The translations under genes and the position numbers were made by a program. Shown here piece by piece: positions 34,369 to 41,849 of a DNA stretch of 46,588 bases (position 1 is its first letter; each line of letters opens with the position of its first letter). A model generated the notes under the pieces. The model had not been told where the DNA came from. It did not search any database and worked only from the letters and a program-made list of their open reading frames with translations. Source of the DNA: 62-47 sp049647485 (lineage in GTDB: Bacteria > Pseudomonadota > Alphaproteobacteria > Rhizobiales > Xanthobacteraceae); the NCBI GenBank assembly GCA_049647485.1, contig JBARXT010000139.1:1-46588 (forward strand), written 5' to 3'.

Positions 34369-34394
34369 GGAACATTCATTCTTCGCCATGCGTT
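34369..34394 (+). promoter_or_regulatory. EcfG (general stress response) type promoter
   Basis: GGAAC (34369-34373), 17 bases, CGTT (34391-34394), an exact match to the alphaproteobacterial EcfG consensus. Transcription would start near 34401 and give a leader of about 43 bases to the 50-residue membrane protein at 34444. Confidence 0.7.
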
Positions 34395-34443
34395 GCCTCG
34401 ATGTCGTCGGTCTAACGGTCGGCAGAAGAGGAGCGAGGACACC

Positions 34444-34596
34444 ATGGCAACCAAGGAACACGGACAGATCGTCGAGACCCCGACCGAGGCGCGTCAAGGC
34501 GAACGCGGACCATCGGTGCTCGCGTTGCTGGTGATCAGCACCGGACTTGCTATCGTCATTCTTGGCATCATCTGGTTCGTGTTCATTCGCGGATGA
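34444..34596 (+). CDS. 50-residue single-helix membrane protein
   Basis: A small protein with a polar N-terminal half (MATKEHGQIVETPTEARQGE) and one membrane helix (VLALLVISTGLAIVILGIIW) ending in RG. A purine-rich GAGGAGCGAGG precedes ATG 34444. I recall similar 50-residue proteins in related genomes but no function. It has an exact EcfG-type promoter, so stress induction is likely. Confidence 0.75.
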   Translation: MATKEHGQIVETPTEARQGERGPSVLALLVISTGLAIVILGIIWFVFIRG

Positions 34597-34745
34597 GATA
34601 TCGGATAATGCAGTGAGTCTGACAGTGGCATTTCATGCGATGCGAGATCGCGTGATCCCACATTGAGCCTTGCACGGCGCGTAGCGTCGCGGACGGTTCC
34701 AGCAATGCAGTCGCGCCTGGCGTGACGGCTTGGAGTATTTCCGAC

Positions 34746-35468
34746 ATGGCAATGACGCGGACGACCAGACCGGCGACGAAGCCGGCTGGCGACGCGCGCG
34801 CGCCTGCACGGAAAGTGGCGAAGCGGAAAATCGCGAGACGCCCTGCCGCGAAAAAGACGGCCGCGAAGAAGGCGGTCGTCAGGAAGACAATCGCGGCGAA
34901 GGCGTCAACCAGAAAAGCATCGTCCACCACGTCACTCAAGACTTCGAGGAAGGCGACGAAGGCCGCTGCAACACGCAAGGCCACCGTCGCCAAAACACAA
35001 CGGCTGGTGGATGAGGTGCCCCTTGTCGTCGATGATGGCGACGGCATCGCGCAAATGAAAATCGCAACGCTGCGCGCGGCGAAAGCGCGGGCGTCGGATC
35101 ATCGAGGGCGCGTGAAACGCAGCGCGGTGGATCGCCTCAACGATCCGCCGCCTGCCAGCGGCAGCGCGCTGATCGAGCGTGTCAGCCGCGCCATCGAACG
35201 CGAATTGACCCAGATCAAAGTCATTGTCGGTAGTCATCATGTGCCGCCGCGCCAGCGCACCGAGGCGGAGCGCCGCGCCCGCACGCTGGCCTCGCTGGCG
35301 CGGACCCTGCGCGAGGTGACGGCGCTGCGACTGAGCGAAAAGAAAGAGAAGCGCGAGGATGACGACGCCGTGCCCCGTGACCTCAGCGAGCTTCGACTGG
35401 CGCTCGCGCGACGCCTGGACCAGCTTGTCGCCGACGCAAAGACTGCACATCCTGGCGCAACTGAATGA
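34746..35468 (+). CDS. putative GTA small terminase with histone-H1-like tail
   Basis: A 240-residue protein at the position of GTA g1 (TerS), directly before the large terminase. Residues about 10-85 are an Ala/Lys/Arg-rich segment like histone H1 tails (PAAKKTAAKKAVVRKT, KTSRKATKAAATRKAT). The C-terminal part is predicted coiled/helical: LIERVSRAIERELTQIKVIV, then RTEAERRARTLASLARTLREV, the latter resembling the oligomerisation region of small terminases in rhizobial phages. Identity as TerS rests on position and this helix. The gene overlaps the large terminase frame by up to 110 bases. ATG 34746 is favoured; 34752 is also possible. Confidence 0.6.
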   Translation: MAMTRTTRPATKPAGDARAPARKVAKRKIARRPAAKKTAAKKAVVRKTIAAKASTRKASSTTSLKTSRKATKAAATRKATVAKTQRLVDEVPLVVDDGDGIAQMKIATLRAAKARASDHRGRVKRSAVDRLNDPPPASGSALIERVSRAIERELTQIKVIVGSHHVPPRQRTEAERRARTLASLARTLREVTALRLSEKKEKREDDDAVPRDLSELRLALARRLDQLVADAKTAHPGATE

Positions 35469-36729
35469 AGCCGAACTCGAAACGCTCGCCACCACCTGGG
35501 ACATCTTCGCGCATCCGCATCAATGTCCGCCGCAGCTTGCGGCGAATGGCTTGCCGTGGCTGACATGGCTGCTGGTGGGCGGGCGTGGCGCGGGCAAGAC
35601 GCGCGCAGGAGCCGAATGGATTCGCGCGCAGGCGCTCGGGCTCGCGCCGTTCGCCAGCGAACCGGCAGCGCGGATTGCGCTGGTGGGCGAAACCGAGCAC
35701 GACGTGCGCGAGGTGATGATCGAAGGCGTCTCCGGGCTGCTCGCGGTGCATCCGCGTCGCGATCGCCCCAACTGGTCGCCGTCGCGCAAGCGGCTGGAAT
35801 GGCCGAACGGCGCGGTGGCTTACGCATTTTCGGCGGAAGACCCGGAAAGCCTGCGCGGGCCGCAATTCGGCTGCGCGTGGTCCGACGAGATGGCGAAGTG
35901 GCGCTACGCCGAAGCGACGTTCGACATGCTGCAATTCGGTTTGCGGTTGGGATCGCAGCCGCGGCAACTGATCACCACGACGCCGCGCCCGACCGCGCTG
36001 CTCAAGCGCCTGATGATCGATCCATCGAGCGCAGTGACGCGAGCGCCGACGCAGGCCAACGCGCTCAACCTCGCGCCGACGTTCCTGAAAAGCGTGATGG
36101 CGCGTTATCAGGGCACACGGCTGGGGCGACAGGAACTCGACGGCGAGATCATCGAGGATCGCCCCGACGCATTGTGGTCGCGCGCGCTGATCGAATCCTG
36201 CCGCGTCGACGGTGCGCCGCCGCTCGCCCGCATCGTTGTCGCGGTCGATCCGCCAGCCTCATCCGGCAAGCGCGCGGATGCCTGCGGCATCGTCGCGGCG
36301 GGGATCAGCGACGGCGGCATGGTGGTCGTGCTGGCGGACGACACCGTGAGCGCGGCGACGCCGTCGGTCTGGGCGGCAAAGGCGATCGCGCTGTGGCGAC
36401 GGCTCGAGGCCGACGCGCTGGTCGCGGAGATCAACCAGGGCGGCGAGATGGTGCGCGCGGTGATCAATCAGGTGGATTCGTCGGTGCCGGTGACACCGGT
36501 GCGCGCCACGCGCGGCAAATGGCTGCGCGCGGAGCCTGTTGCGACGCTCTACGAGCAGGGGCGGGTGAAACATGCGGGCGCGTTTCCGGCGCTGGAAGAC
36601 GAGATGTGCGATTTCGGAAGCGGCGGGCTGTCGTCCCGCCGCTCGCCCGACCGCCTCGATGCCCTGGTCTGGGCCATCACCGCACTCACCGCCACCGCCC
36701 GCGCGATGCCACGGGTGAGGGAGTTGTGA
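35359..36729 (+). CDS. GTA/phage terminase large subunit
   Basis: A 456-residue DNA-packaging ATPase-nuclease. Walker A is LLVGGRGAGKTRAGAEW (about 70-86), a Walker-B-like AWSDEMAKW follows, and the coupling motif ITTTPRP comes next. The RNase H-like nuclease begins IVVAVDPPASSGKRADACG and ends with DRLDALVWA. It packages DNA into proheads; in GTAs it cuts head-full pieces of host DNA. It is the second gene of the cluster. Start: ATG 35359 has AGAGAAG upstream but overlaps the previous gene by 110 bases; GTG 35377 or TTG 35425 would shorten the overlap. Confidence 0.93.
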   Translation: MTTPCPVTSASFDWRSRDAWTSLSPTQRLHILAQLNEAELETLATTWDIFAHPHQCPPQLAANGLPWLTWLLVGGRGAGKTRAGAEWIRAQALGLAPFASEPAARIALVGETEHDVREVMIEGVSGLLAVHPRRDRPNWSPSRKRLEWPNGAVAYAFSAEDPESLRGPQFGCAWSDEMAKWRYAEATFDMLQFGLRLGSQPRQLITTTPRPTALLKRLMIDPSSAVTRAPTQANALNLAPTFLKSVMARYQGTRLGRQELDGEIIEDRPDALWSRALIESCRVDGAPPLARIVVAVDPPASSGKRADACGIVAAGISDGGMVVVLADDTVSAATPSVWAAKAIALWRRLEADALVAEINQGGEMVRAVINQVDSSVPVTPVRATRGKWLRAEPVATLYEQGRVKHAGAFPALEDEMCDFGSGGLSSRRSPDRLDALVWAITALTATARAMPRVREL

Positions 36730-36757
36730 GTTTGTTGGGTGTGCAACGAGGTTGGCG

Positions 36758-36955
36758 TCACCCGCGGGCTTGACCCGCGAGTCGCTTTACAGCGTTCTTT
36801 CGTGTGAACCCCGCTGCTGATCCCTCGCGATGTTCGTAGACGCGACGAACGAGATCGTTCGTGACGCCGACATAAAGCGTTCCACCCACATCGCTGGCCA
36901 GAATGTAGACCCAGTAGCCCGTCAGAGACTGATGGATTGCTGGCTCAGGTCCCAC
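36758..36955 (-). pseudogene. truncated GIY-YIG endonuclease gene
   Basis: About 65 residues on the strand opposite the GTA genes. The GIY-YIG core YWVYILASDVGGTLYVGVTN and the arginine helix DLVRRVYEHREG are intact, and the frame then reads GFTRKNAVKRL. There the expected remaining 35 or so residues (the catalytic Glu region of these roughly 95-residue proteins) are missing; the last codons come from the palindromic element at 36763-36779, which also supplies the TGA. A start is unclear (GTG 36955 is possible). It looks like a decayed gene cut by a repeat element. Confidence 0.75.
36763..36779. repeat. dispersed palindromic element (REP-like)
   Basis: CGCGGG (36763-36768), loop CTTGA, CCCGCG (36774-36779). 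Read on the minus strand the core is GGGTCAAGCCC, the same as at 40836-40846 and one base different from 6440-6450. It truncates the GIY-YIG gene in the gap between the terminase and portal genes. Confidence 0.7.
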
Positions 36956-36978
36956 AATGACAAATTCGAGGAGACGCG

Positions 36979-38154
36979 ATGTTTGATCGCCTGAAAGCCT
37001 ATCTCCGCGCGCCTGAAGCCAAGGCGAGCCGCACCGCACAGGTGCTGGCGTTCGAGAGCGGAGGGCGGGCGCGCTGGACGCCGCGCGATTATGCGGCGCT
37101 GGCGCGCGAGGGCTATCTCGGCAATGCCATCGTGCATCGCGCGGTACGCCTCGTCGCGGAGAACGCGGCGTCATGTTGTTACCTCGTGTTCGAGGGCGCG
37201 CAGGAACGCGAGGCGCATCCGCTTGGCGCGCTGCTGGCGCGCCCCAATCCGCGCCAGGACGGCGCGGCATTCCTCGAGGCGCTGGTGTCGCATCTGCTGC
37301 TGGCCGGCAACGCGTATCTCGAAGCGGTCGCGCTCGACGACGACGTGCGCGAACTCTACGCGCTGCGGCCGGATCGCATGAAGGCGGTGCCGGGCACCGA
37401 CGGCTGGGCGGAGGCCTATGAGTATAGCGCCAGCGGACGCAGCGTACGATTTGATCAGTTGTCGTCACGCGTGCCGCCGATCCTGCATCTCACCTTCTTT
37501 CATCCGCTCGACGATCACTACGGCCTCGCGCCGCTGGAAGCGGCCGCCGTGGCGGTGGATACGCATAACGCGGCCGCGCGCTGGAACAAGGCGTTGCTCG
37601 ACAACGCCGCGCGGCCCTCCGGCGCGCTGGTCTATTCCGGGCCGGAAGGCGCGGTTCTCTCCGACGACCAGTTCCATCGCCTGAAGCGCGAACTCACCGA
37701 CACCTACCAAGGCGCGGCCAATGCCGGACGGCCGCTGTTGCTGGAAGGCGGGCTCGACTGGAAGGCGATGTCGCTGACGCCGAAAGACATGGACTTTCTC
37801 GAGGCCAAGCACACCGCCGCGCGCGAGATTGCGCTGGCCTTCGGCGTGCCGCCGATGTTGCTCGGCATTCCCGGCGACAATACTTACGCCAACTTCCAGG
37901 AAGCCAATCGCGTGTTCTGGCGGCAGACCGTGCTGCCGCTGGCGAACCGCGTCGCGACCTCGATCGCGCAATGGCTGTCGCCGCAGTTCGGCGACGGCAT
38001 TCGGATCGTCATCGACACCGACCGCATCGAGGCGTTGGCGTCGGATCGCAACGCGCTGTGGGAGCGCGTCACCGATGCGTCATTCCTGACGCTGAACGAA
38101 AAGCGCGAGGCGGTGGGCTACGCGCCGCGCGAGGGCGGCGATCGTTTCGAATGA
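36979..38154 (+). CDS. HK97-type portal protein
   Basis: A 391-residue portal of the HK97/GTA g3 type, the dodecameric ring through which DNA enters and leaves the head. Family features include GYLGNAIVHRAVRLVAENAA near the N-terminus, LLARPNPRQDGAAFLEALV, ILHLTFFHPLDDHYGLAPLE and the C-terminal AFGVPPMLLGIPGDNTYANF. ATG 36979 has GAGGAG upstream. Its TGA overlaps the ATG of the next gene (ATGA at 38151). Confidence 0.95.
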   Translation: MFDRLKAYLRAPEAKASRTAQVLAFESGGRARWTPRDYAALAREGYLGNAIVHRAVRLVAENAASCCYLVFEGAQEREAHPLGALLARPNPRQDGAAFLEALVSHLLLAGNAYLEAVALDDDVRELYALRPDRMKAVPGTDGWAEAYEYSASGRSVRFDQLSSRVPPILHLTFFHPLDDHYGLAPLEAAAVAVDTHNAAARWNKALLDNAARPSGALVYSGPEGAVLSDDQFHRLKRELTDTYQGAANAGRPLLLEGGLDWKAMSLTPKDMDFLEAKHTAAREIALAFGVPPMLLGIPGDNTYANFQEANRVFWRQTVLPLANRVATSIAQWLSPQFGDGIRIVIDTDRIEALASDRNALWERVTDASFLTLNEKREAVGYAPREGGDRFE

Positions 38155-38369
38155 GCGAGCCAAAAATGTCCGAGTTGATCGACACCTTCATCGCGCGCGG
38201 CGATCTCGCGCATCTGGCGCTGTTCCTGTGGGCCATGGCGGCGAGCGGCGGGCTGCTGTTCGCGTTGCGCGAACTCGCCGCCGCCTCGCGCCGCTTCGAC
38301 GATTTCATCCGTGAACTGTCGCGTTTCAACCGCCGCGCCAACGGCAATCATTTCGAGGATTTCGACTGA
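38151..38369 (+). CDS. GTA g3.5-like small membrane protein
   Basis: A 72-residue protein with one hydrophobic helix (LALFLWAMAASGGLLFALREL) followed by a basic/aromatic tail (RRFDDFIRELSRFNRRANG). Position between portal and protease and the helix-plus-tail form match the g3.5 product of the Rhodobacter capsulatus GTA (rcc01685 type), reported to be needed for head formation. It overlaps the portal stop and its own stop overlaps the next ATG, so the three are translationally coupled. Confidence 0.7.
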   Translation: MSEPKMSELIDTFIARGDLAHLALFLWAMAASGGLLFALRELAAASRRFDDFIRELSRFNRRANGNHFEDFD

Positions 38370-38560
38370 TGGATACCTTGCACAGCATGATGCGGACGCT
38401 GCGACCCGACGCCAAATCCGGCACCGGCCATCTCAACGTGTTTCGCGAATTCCTGCGGCACCTCGACAGCATCCAGCGCAAGGCGCCAGTGAAACCGGCG
38501 CGGGTGACGCGCGCGAAGCCGTCACGTCGCAAGCCGGAAAAACGCACGCGCGGAAGCTGA
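38369..38560 (+). CDS. small basic hypothetical protein
   Basis: A 63-residue protein beginning MDTLHSMMRTLRPDAKSGTG and ending in a Lys/Arg-rich tail (RAKPSRRKPEKRTRGS). Its ATG overlaps the TGA of the g3.5-like gene by one base (TGATG), which supports translation. No family is recognised. Between g3.5 and the protease, the canonical GTA order has no such gene, so this may be an addition particular to this group. Confidence 0.55.
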   Translation: MDTLHSMMRTLRPDAKSGTGHLNVFREFLRHLDSIQRKAPVKPARVTRAKPSRRKPEKRTRGS

Positions 38561-38617
38561 CCACTTACATTTGAAATCGACCGATCCGTTATCACCCCGC
38601 AACTCGCGAGGACGATC

Positions 38618-39268
38618 ATGCACGCCCCCATGCCATCCACATCGCGCGTCGCGCTGTCGCAGGACGGCATCATCGAAGGTTACGCCAGCCTGTTCGGCGA
38701 GATCGATCAGGCACGCGACATGGTGATGCCCGGCGCGTTCACGCAGACGCTGCGGCAGCGCGGCCTGCGGAAAATCCCGATGCTGTTCCAGCACGACCCG
38801 AGCGAACCGGTCGGCATCTGGCTCGACCTGCGCGAGGATTTTCGCGGGTTGTGGGCGCGCGGCAAGCTCATTCCCGATGTCGCGCGTGGCCGCGAACTGC
38901 TGGCGCTGCTGCGCTCCGGCGCCATCGACGGCCTGTCGATCGGCTATCGCACCGTGCGGGGCCGCATCGATCCGCGCACGCGCATTCGCAAACTCCATCA
39001 GGTCGATCTCTGGGAAATTTCCATCGTCACGTTCCCGCTGCTCACGGGTGCGCGCATCGAAGCCGTGAAGGCAAGCGGTGCACCTCGCGCCTCACGGCAT
39101 CGCGCGCAGGCAGAGCGGGCGTGGCGAAGCCTGGGCGGTGCCGCGGATGGACCGGCGCCGCCCAGGCAACGCGGTTACCGCTTGTATGCCAGCGCCAATG
39201 CGAGACCGATGATGGCGCCGATGCAGATGGCGCCGCCGCCGGCCGCCATGCCCCAGTTGAAAAAGTAG
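38618..39268 (+). CDS. HK97-family prohead protease
   Basis: A 216-residue protease (peptidase U35 / S78 type) that removes the capsid delta domain during head maturation. Family motifs: IEGYASLFGEIDQARDMVMP, MLFQHDPSEPVGIW with the catalytic His region, and GAIDGLSIGYRT with the catalytic Ser; LWEISIVTFPLL closes the domain. GAGGA lies ahead of ATG 38618. The last 40 or so residues are Ala/Pro/Met-rich (PMMAPMQMAPPPAAM) and run 94 bases into the convergent membrane protein gene, probably a readthrough past the ancestral stop. Confidence 0.92.
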   Translation: MHAPMPSTSRVALSQDGIIEGYASLFGEIDQARDMVMPGAFTQTLRQRGLRKIPMLFQHDPSEPVGIWLDLREDFRGLWARGKLIPDVARGRELLALLRSGAIDGLSIGYRTVRGRIDPRTRIRKLHQVDLWEISIVTFPLLTGARIEAVKASGAPRASRHRAQAERAWRSLGGAADGPAPPRQRGYRLYASANARPMMAPMQMAPPPAAMPQLKK

Positions 39269-39462
39269 CTCGCCACCGCGACGAAGGATTTGTCGACGCT
39301 GCTTCCGAACACCAGAAACGACGCCGCGAAGGCGGCGAGCAGCACCACGGCAAGCGCGATGCCGAGCCAGGCGCCACGGCGCTTCTCGGGACGCATCGCA
39401 TACCACGCAGCGCCCGCGCCGGACACCGCGAGCAGAACCCAAAGAACAATCAGAAGGCGCAT
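39175..39462 (-). CDS. antisense three-helix membrane protein
   Basis: A 95-residue protein with three hydrophobic helices (RLLIVLWVLLAVSGAGAAWY, WLGIALAVVLLAAFAASFLV and AGGGAICIGAIIGLALALAY) and basic loops, a credible membrane topology that is unlikely to arise by chance on the antisense strand. It lies between the prohead protease and capsid genes, facing against them, and its 3' end overlaps the protease by 94 bases. No family or function is recognised. ATG 39462 is the first start before the first helix. Confidence 0.7.
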   Translation of the reverse strand: MRLLIVLWVLLAVSGAGAAWYAMRPEKRRGAWLGIALAVVLLAAFAASFLVFGSSVDKSFVAVASYFFNWGMAAGGGAICIGAIIGLALALAYKR

Positions 39463-39564
39463 GGGATGACCCGGACCGAGCTTCGCTGCGTCGCCTTTTA
39501 GCTCATTGCGTCGCTGAGTTGAAGCGGCGCGGCTTCCACGACCCATCACCACCAGGAGAACCAC

Positions 39565-40767
39565 ATGGACTTTGACATCATCGACACCGCGCCGGAGCAC
39601 AAGTCCGGTATCGCCTATACGCCGCGCGACGGCTTCGACGACTTGCGCGCCACCTTCGAGGAATTCAAATCCGCCAACGACCAGCGCCTCGGCGCGCTGG
39701 AGCGCAAGCGCGGCGACGTGCTGCTGGAGGAGAAAGTCGACCGCATCAATGCCGCGCTCGATCTGCAAACCAAGCGCATGGACGAAATGGCGTTGCGCCA
39801 CGCCCGCCCCGCGCTGGAAGGGCGCGGCAAGCTCGTCACTGACACCGCCGCGCGCGAACAGAAGAGCGCGTTCGACGCCTATGTGCGTTCTGGCGAAGCG
39901 GGCGCGTTGCGCGCGCTGGAAACCAAGGCGATGTCAGTCGGCTCCAACGCCGACGGTGGCTATCTGGTGCCGGTCGAACTCGAGCACGAGATCTCCGGCA
40001 GCGTCTACAAGAAGCCGTTCATGACGGCGGGGCCTGCGACCGGCTGGGTCGGCGAGACCGACTCGCGCACGCAGACCACGTCGCCGACGCTGGACGCGCT
40101 GTCGTTTCCGGCGATGGAGCTATATGCCATGCCGGCGGCGACCGCGACCTTGCTCGACGACGCCGCGGTGAATATCGACGAGTGGATCGCCTCCGAGGTC
40201 GAACTCACTTTCGCCGTGCAGGAAGGCGCGGCCTTCGTGAACGGCGACGGCAGCAACAAGCCGAAGGGCTTTCTCGCGTCGGACACGGTGGCGAGCGCAT
40301 CCTGGGTGTGGGGCAAGCTCGGCTATGTCGCGAGCGGCGGCGCCAGCGGTTTCGCGGCGTCGAACCCGTCCGACGCGCTGGTCGATCTGGTCTACGCGCT
40401 GAAGGCGGGCTATCGCCAGAACGGCGCCTTCGTGATGAACCGCAAGACGCAGGCCCTGATCCGCAAGTTCAAGGATACCGGAGGCGGCTATCTGTGGCAG
40501 CCGCCGGCCCAGGCGGGTGGCCGTGCATCGCTGATGACCTTCCCGCTGGTCGAGGCGGAGGACATGCCGGACGTGGCGGCGAATTCGCTGTCGATCGCGT
40601 TCGGCGATTTCCGCCGCGGTTATCTGATCGTCGATCGTCTTGGCGTGCGCGTGCTGCGCGATCCGTATTCCGCGAAGCCTTACGTGCTGTTCTACACCAC
40701 CAAGCGCGTCGGCGGCGGCGTGCAGGATTTCGACGCCATCAAACTGATGAAGTTCGCAGCGAGCTGA
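39565..40767 (+). CDS. HK97-type major capsid protein
   Basis: A 400-residue major head protein. The N-terminal region (residues about 20-75) is a predicted coiled coil like the scaffold delta domain (DDLRATFEEFKSANDQRLGA, KVDRINAALDLQTKRMDEM). The HK97 fold follows, with DGGYLVPVELEHEI, the family's FVNGDGSNKPKGFL, RKTQALIRKFKD and the C-terminal FGDFRRGYLIVDRLGVRVLRDPYS. GTA g5 proteins are cleaved by the g4 protease. AGGAGA precedes ATG 39565. It is the last gene of the first GTA block. Confidence 0.96.
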   Translation: MDFDIIDTAPEHKSGIAYTPRDGFDDLRATFEEFKSANDQRLGALERKRGDVLLEEKVDRINAALDLQTKRMDEMALRHARPALEGRGKLVTDTAAREQKSAFDAYVRSGEAGALRALETKAMSVGSNADGGYLVPVELEHEISGSVYKKPFMTAGPATGWVGETDSRTQTTSPTLDALSFPAMELYAMPAATATLLDDAAVNIDEWIASEVELTFAVQEGAAFVNGDGSNKPKGFLASDTVASASWVWGKLGYVASGGASGFAASNPSDALVDLVYALKAGYRQNGAFVMNRKTQALIRKFKDTGGGYLWQPPAQAGGRASLMTFPLVEAEDMPDVAANSLSIAFGDFRRGYLIVDRLGVRVLRDPYSAKPYVLFYTTKRVGGGVQDFDAIKLMKFAAS

Positions 40768-40787
40768 TCGTATCGCGGGCGCAATAC

Positions 40788-40856
40788 GTCATCGCGGACT
40801 TGATCCGGTGATCCATCATGAAGTGATGGATGCGCGGGTCAAGCCCGCGCATGACG
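40788..40856. repeat. dispersed palindromic element with two hairpins
   Basis: The element is bounded by CGTCAT (40788-40793) and ATGACG (40851-40856), an outer inverted repeat. Inside are two hairpins: ATCCATCA/TGATGGAT (40811-40818, 40824-40831) and ATGCGCGGG/CCCGCGCAT (40830-40838, 40844-40852; loop TCAAG). It lies 20 bp after the capsid stop, at the edge of the insert that splits the GTA cluster. Confidence 0.75.
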
Positions 40857-40930
40857 CCGATATCGTGGAATCGTGAGACCCTCCCGCTTCCAAAGCTCAT
40901 TAAGCATCATTCGAGACGCCACGTGCTTTG

Positions 40931-41146
40931 ATGGTGCTGTATGAGCATCCGCAAGCTGAAGTCAGAATGATGGCGGCTTATATGACGCTTGCTATCGCGT
41001 ATCAATCAGCGGGAGGGGTTCTTCAGTTGATTGTCGATCGGAAGGAGTTTCCGCAGGCGCTGACTGCGGCATGTCATTGGACAGTCTCGATCGAGGCACA
41101 TACAAGCCAACTTAGAGGACGGTTCGAAAACCTTCTCGAGAGGTGA
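40931..41146 (+). CDS. possible small hypothetical protein
   Basis: A frame of 71 codons (MVLYEHPQAEVRMMAAYMTL, ending RGRFENLLER) with ordinary amino acid composition and mostly helical character, but no Shine-Dalgarno and no family. It begins the insert after the capsid gene. It may be a real small gene or a remnant. Confidence 0.35.
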   Translation: MVLYEHPQAEVRMMAAYMTLAIAYQSAGGVLQLIVDRKEFPQALTAACHWTVSIEAHTSQLRGRFENLLER

Positions 41147-41543
41147 TCTGAAAGATCAGTATTTCGAAATGAGGTGGCGACTCCGTTTGGATGCGCGTGC
41201 TATTCAAGGTTCTCGAGCGATGGTTTCCGCAGGCCGGCGATGCAGGAATGTCCCTGCTGAATCTGGATCGCGGCATATTCAGGCCGACATAAATTTGGTG
41301 GCTTCTTGCCAATCGAAGCAGGATTAGAATTCGAATTTATCGCGGTGGCGCATCCAGCCTGCTTTTCCCCGTGATGAGGTGCGATGGAGATGCACCTCGG
41401 CTGTCGCGCGAACCGCTCGTGCAATGGATTGCGGCTATAGGCGCTTTGCTTGATCTGCGACAAATTCGTGCCGGCGGGCTATGATAAGCGGCATGGATCA
41501 CGCGGGGCGCTGTGATAGCCGCCTCGAAGCCGGAGAGGTCAGC
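41147..41543. other. AT-richer non-coding stretch in the GTA insert
   Basis: Nearly 400 bases with fewer G and C than the genes on either side by eye, and with short frames on both strands broken by stops. No domain, repeat or RNA is recognised. The composition suggests DNA of different origin or decayed genes. Confidence 0.4.
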
Positions 41544-41759
41544 ATGTCGTCTTCCACCATCGCGGAGCGTCATTTCAAGGCGGCTCTAGACGAAGCAAAC
41601 ACCGAAGGCGTCGACGCCGATGCGCTGTGCCGTTCGCTGCTGGGGCTCGTCGTCAACCAGTATCTCCAGACGAGATCGGTGGCCGACGTGCAGTCGGAAC
41701 TGCGCTTCCTGGCGGAGAACTGCGATCCCGATACCGATTTCGCCTTCATGCGCCCGTAA
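41544..41759 (+). CDS. small conserved hypothetical protein
   Basis: A 71-residue protein (MSSSTIAERHFKAALDEANT, ending DPDTDFAFMRP), helical and acidic. GGAGAG lies seven bases ahead of ATG 41544; the frame is open upstream to 41481 without a second good start. Proteins like this are familiar to me from Bradyrhizobium-group genomes, without a function. It is followed by hairpins that could terminate transcription. Confidence 0.65.
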   Translation: MSSSTIAERHFKAALDEANTEGVDADALCRSLLGLVVNQYLQTRSVADVQSELRFLAENCDPDTDFAFMRP

Positions 41760-41810
41760 CGCGCGGCGGCCGGCGTCGATTTCGCAATCCGCGCCCAGTG
41801 GAAAGGGGCA

Positions 41811-41840
41811 AGCCCCGAGGCAAAAAGCCTCGAGGCTCTT
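41811..41840. terminator. terminator-like hairpins between convergent genes
   Basis: CGAGGC (41815-41820) and GCCTCG (41826-41831) with loop AAAAA; the last arm also pairs in the self-complementary AGCCTCGAGGCT (41825-41836), followed by CTTT on the plus strand. On the minus strand the stem is followed by TTTTTGCC. It lies between the 71-residue protein gene and the convergent PRC-barrel gene. Confidence 0.55.
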
Positions 41841-41849
41841 TGTCGGTCG

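Noticed and set aside
36956..37468. Long upstream part of the minus-strand frame that contains the GIY-YIG segment
   Set aside because: It is antisense to the portal gene, Arg/Pro-rich and unlike any GIY-YIG protein.
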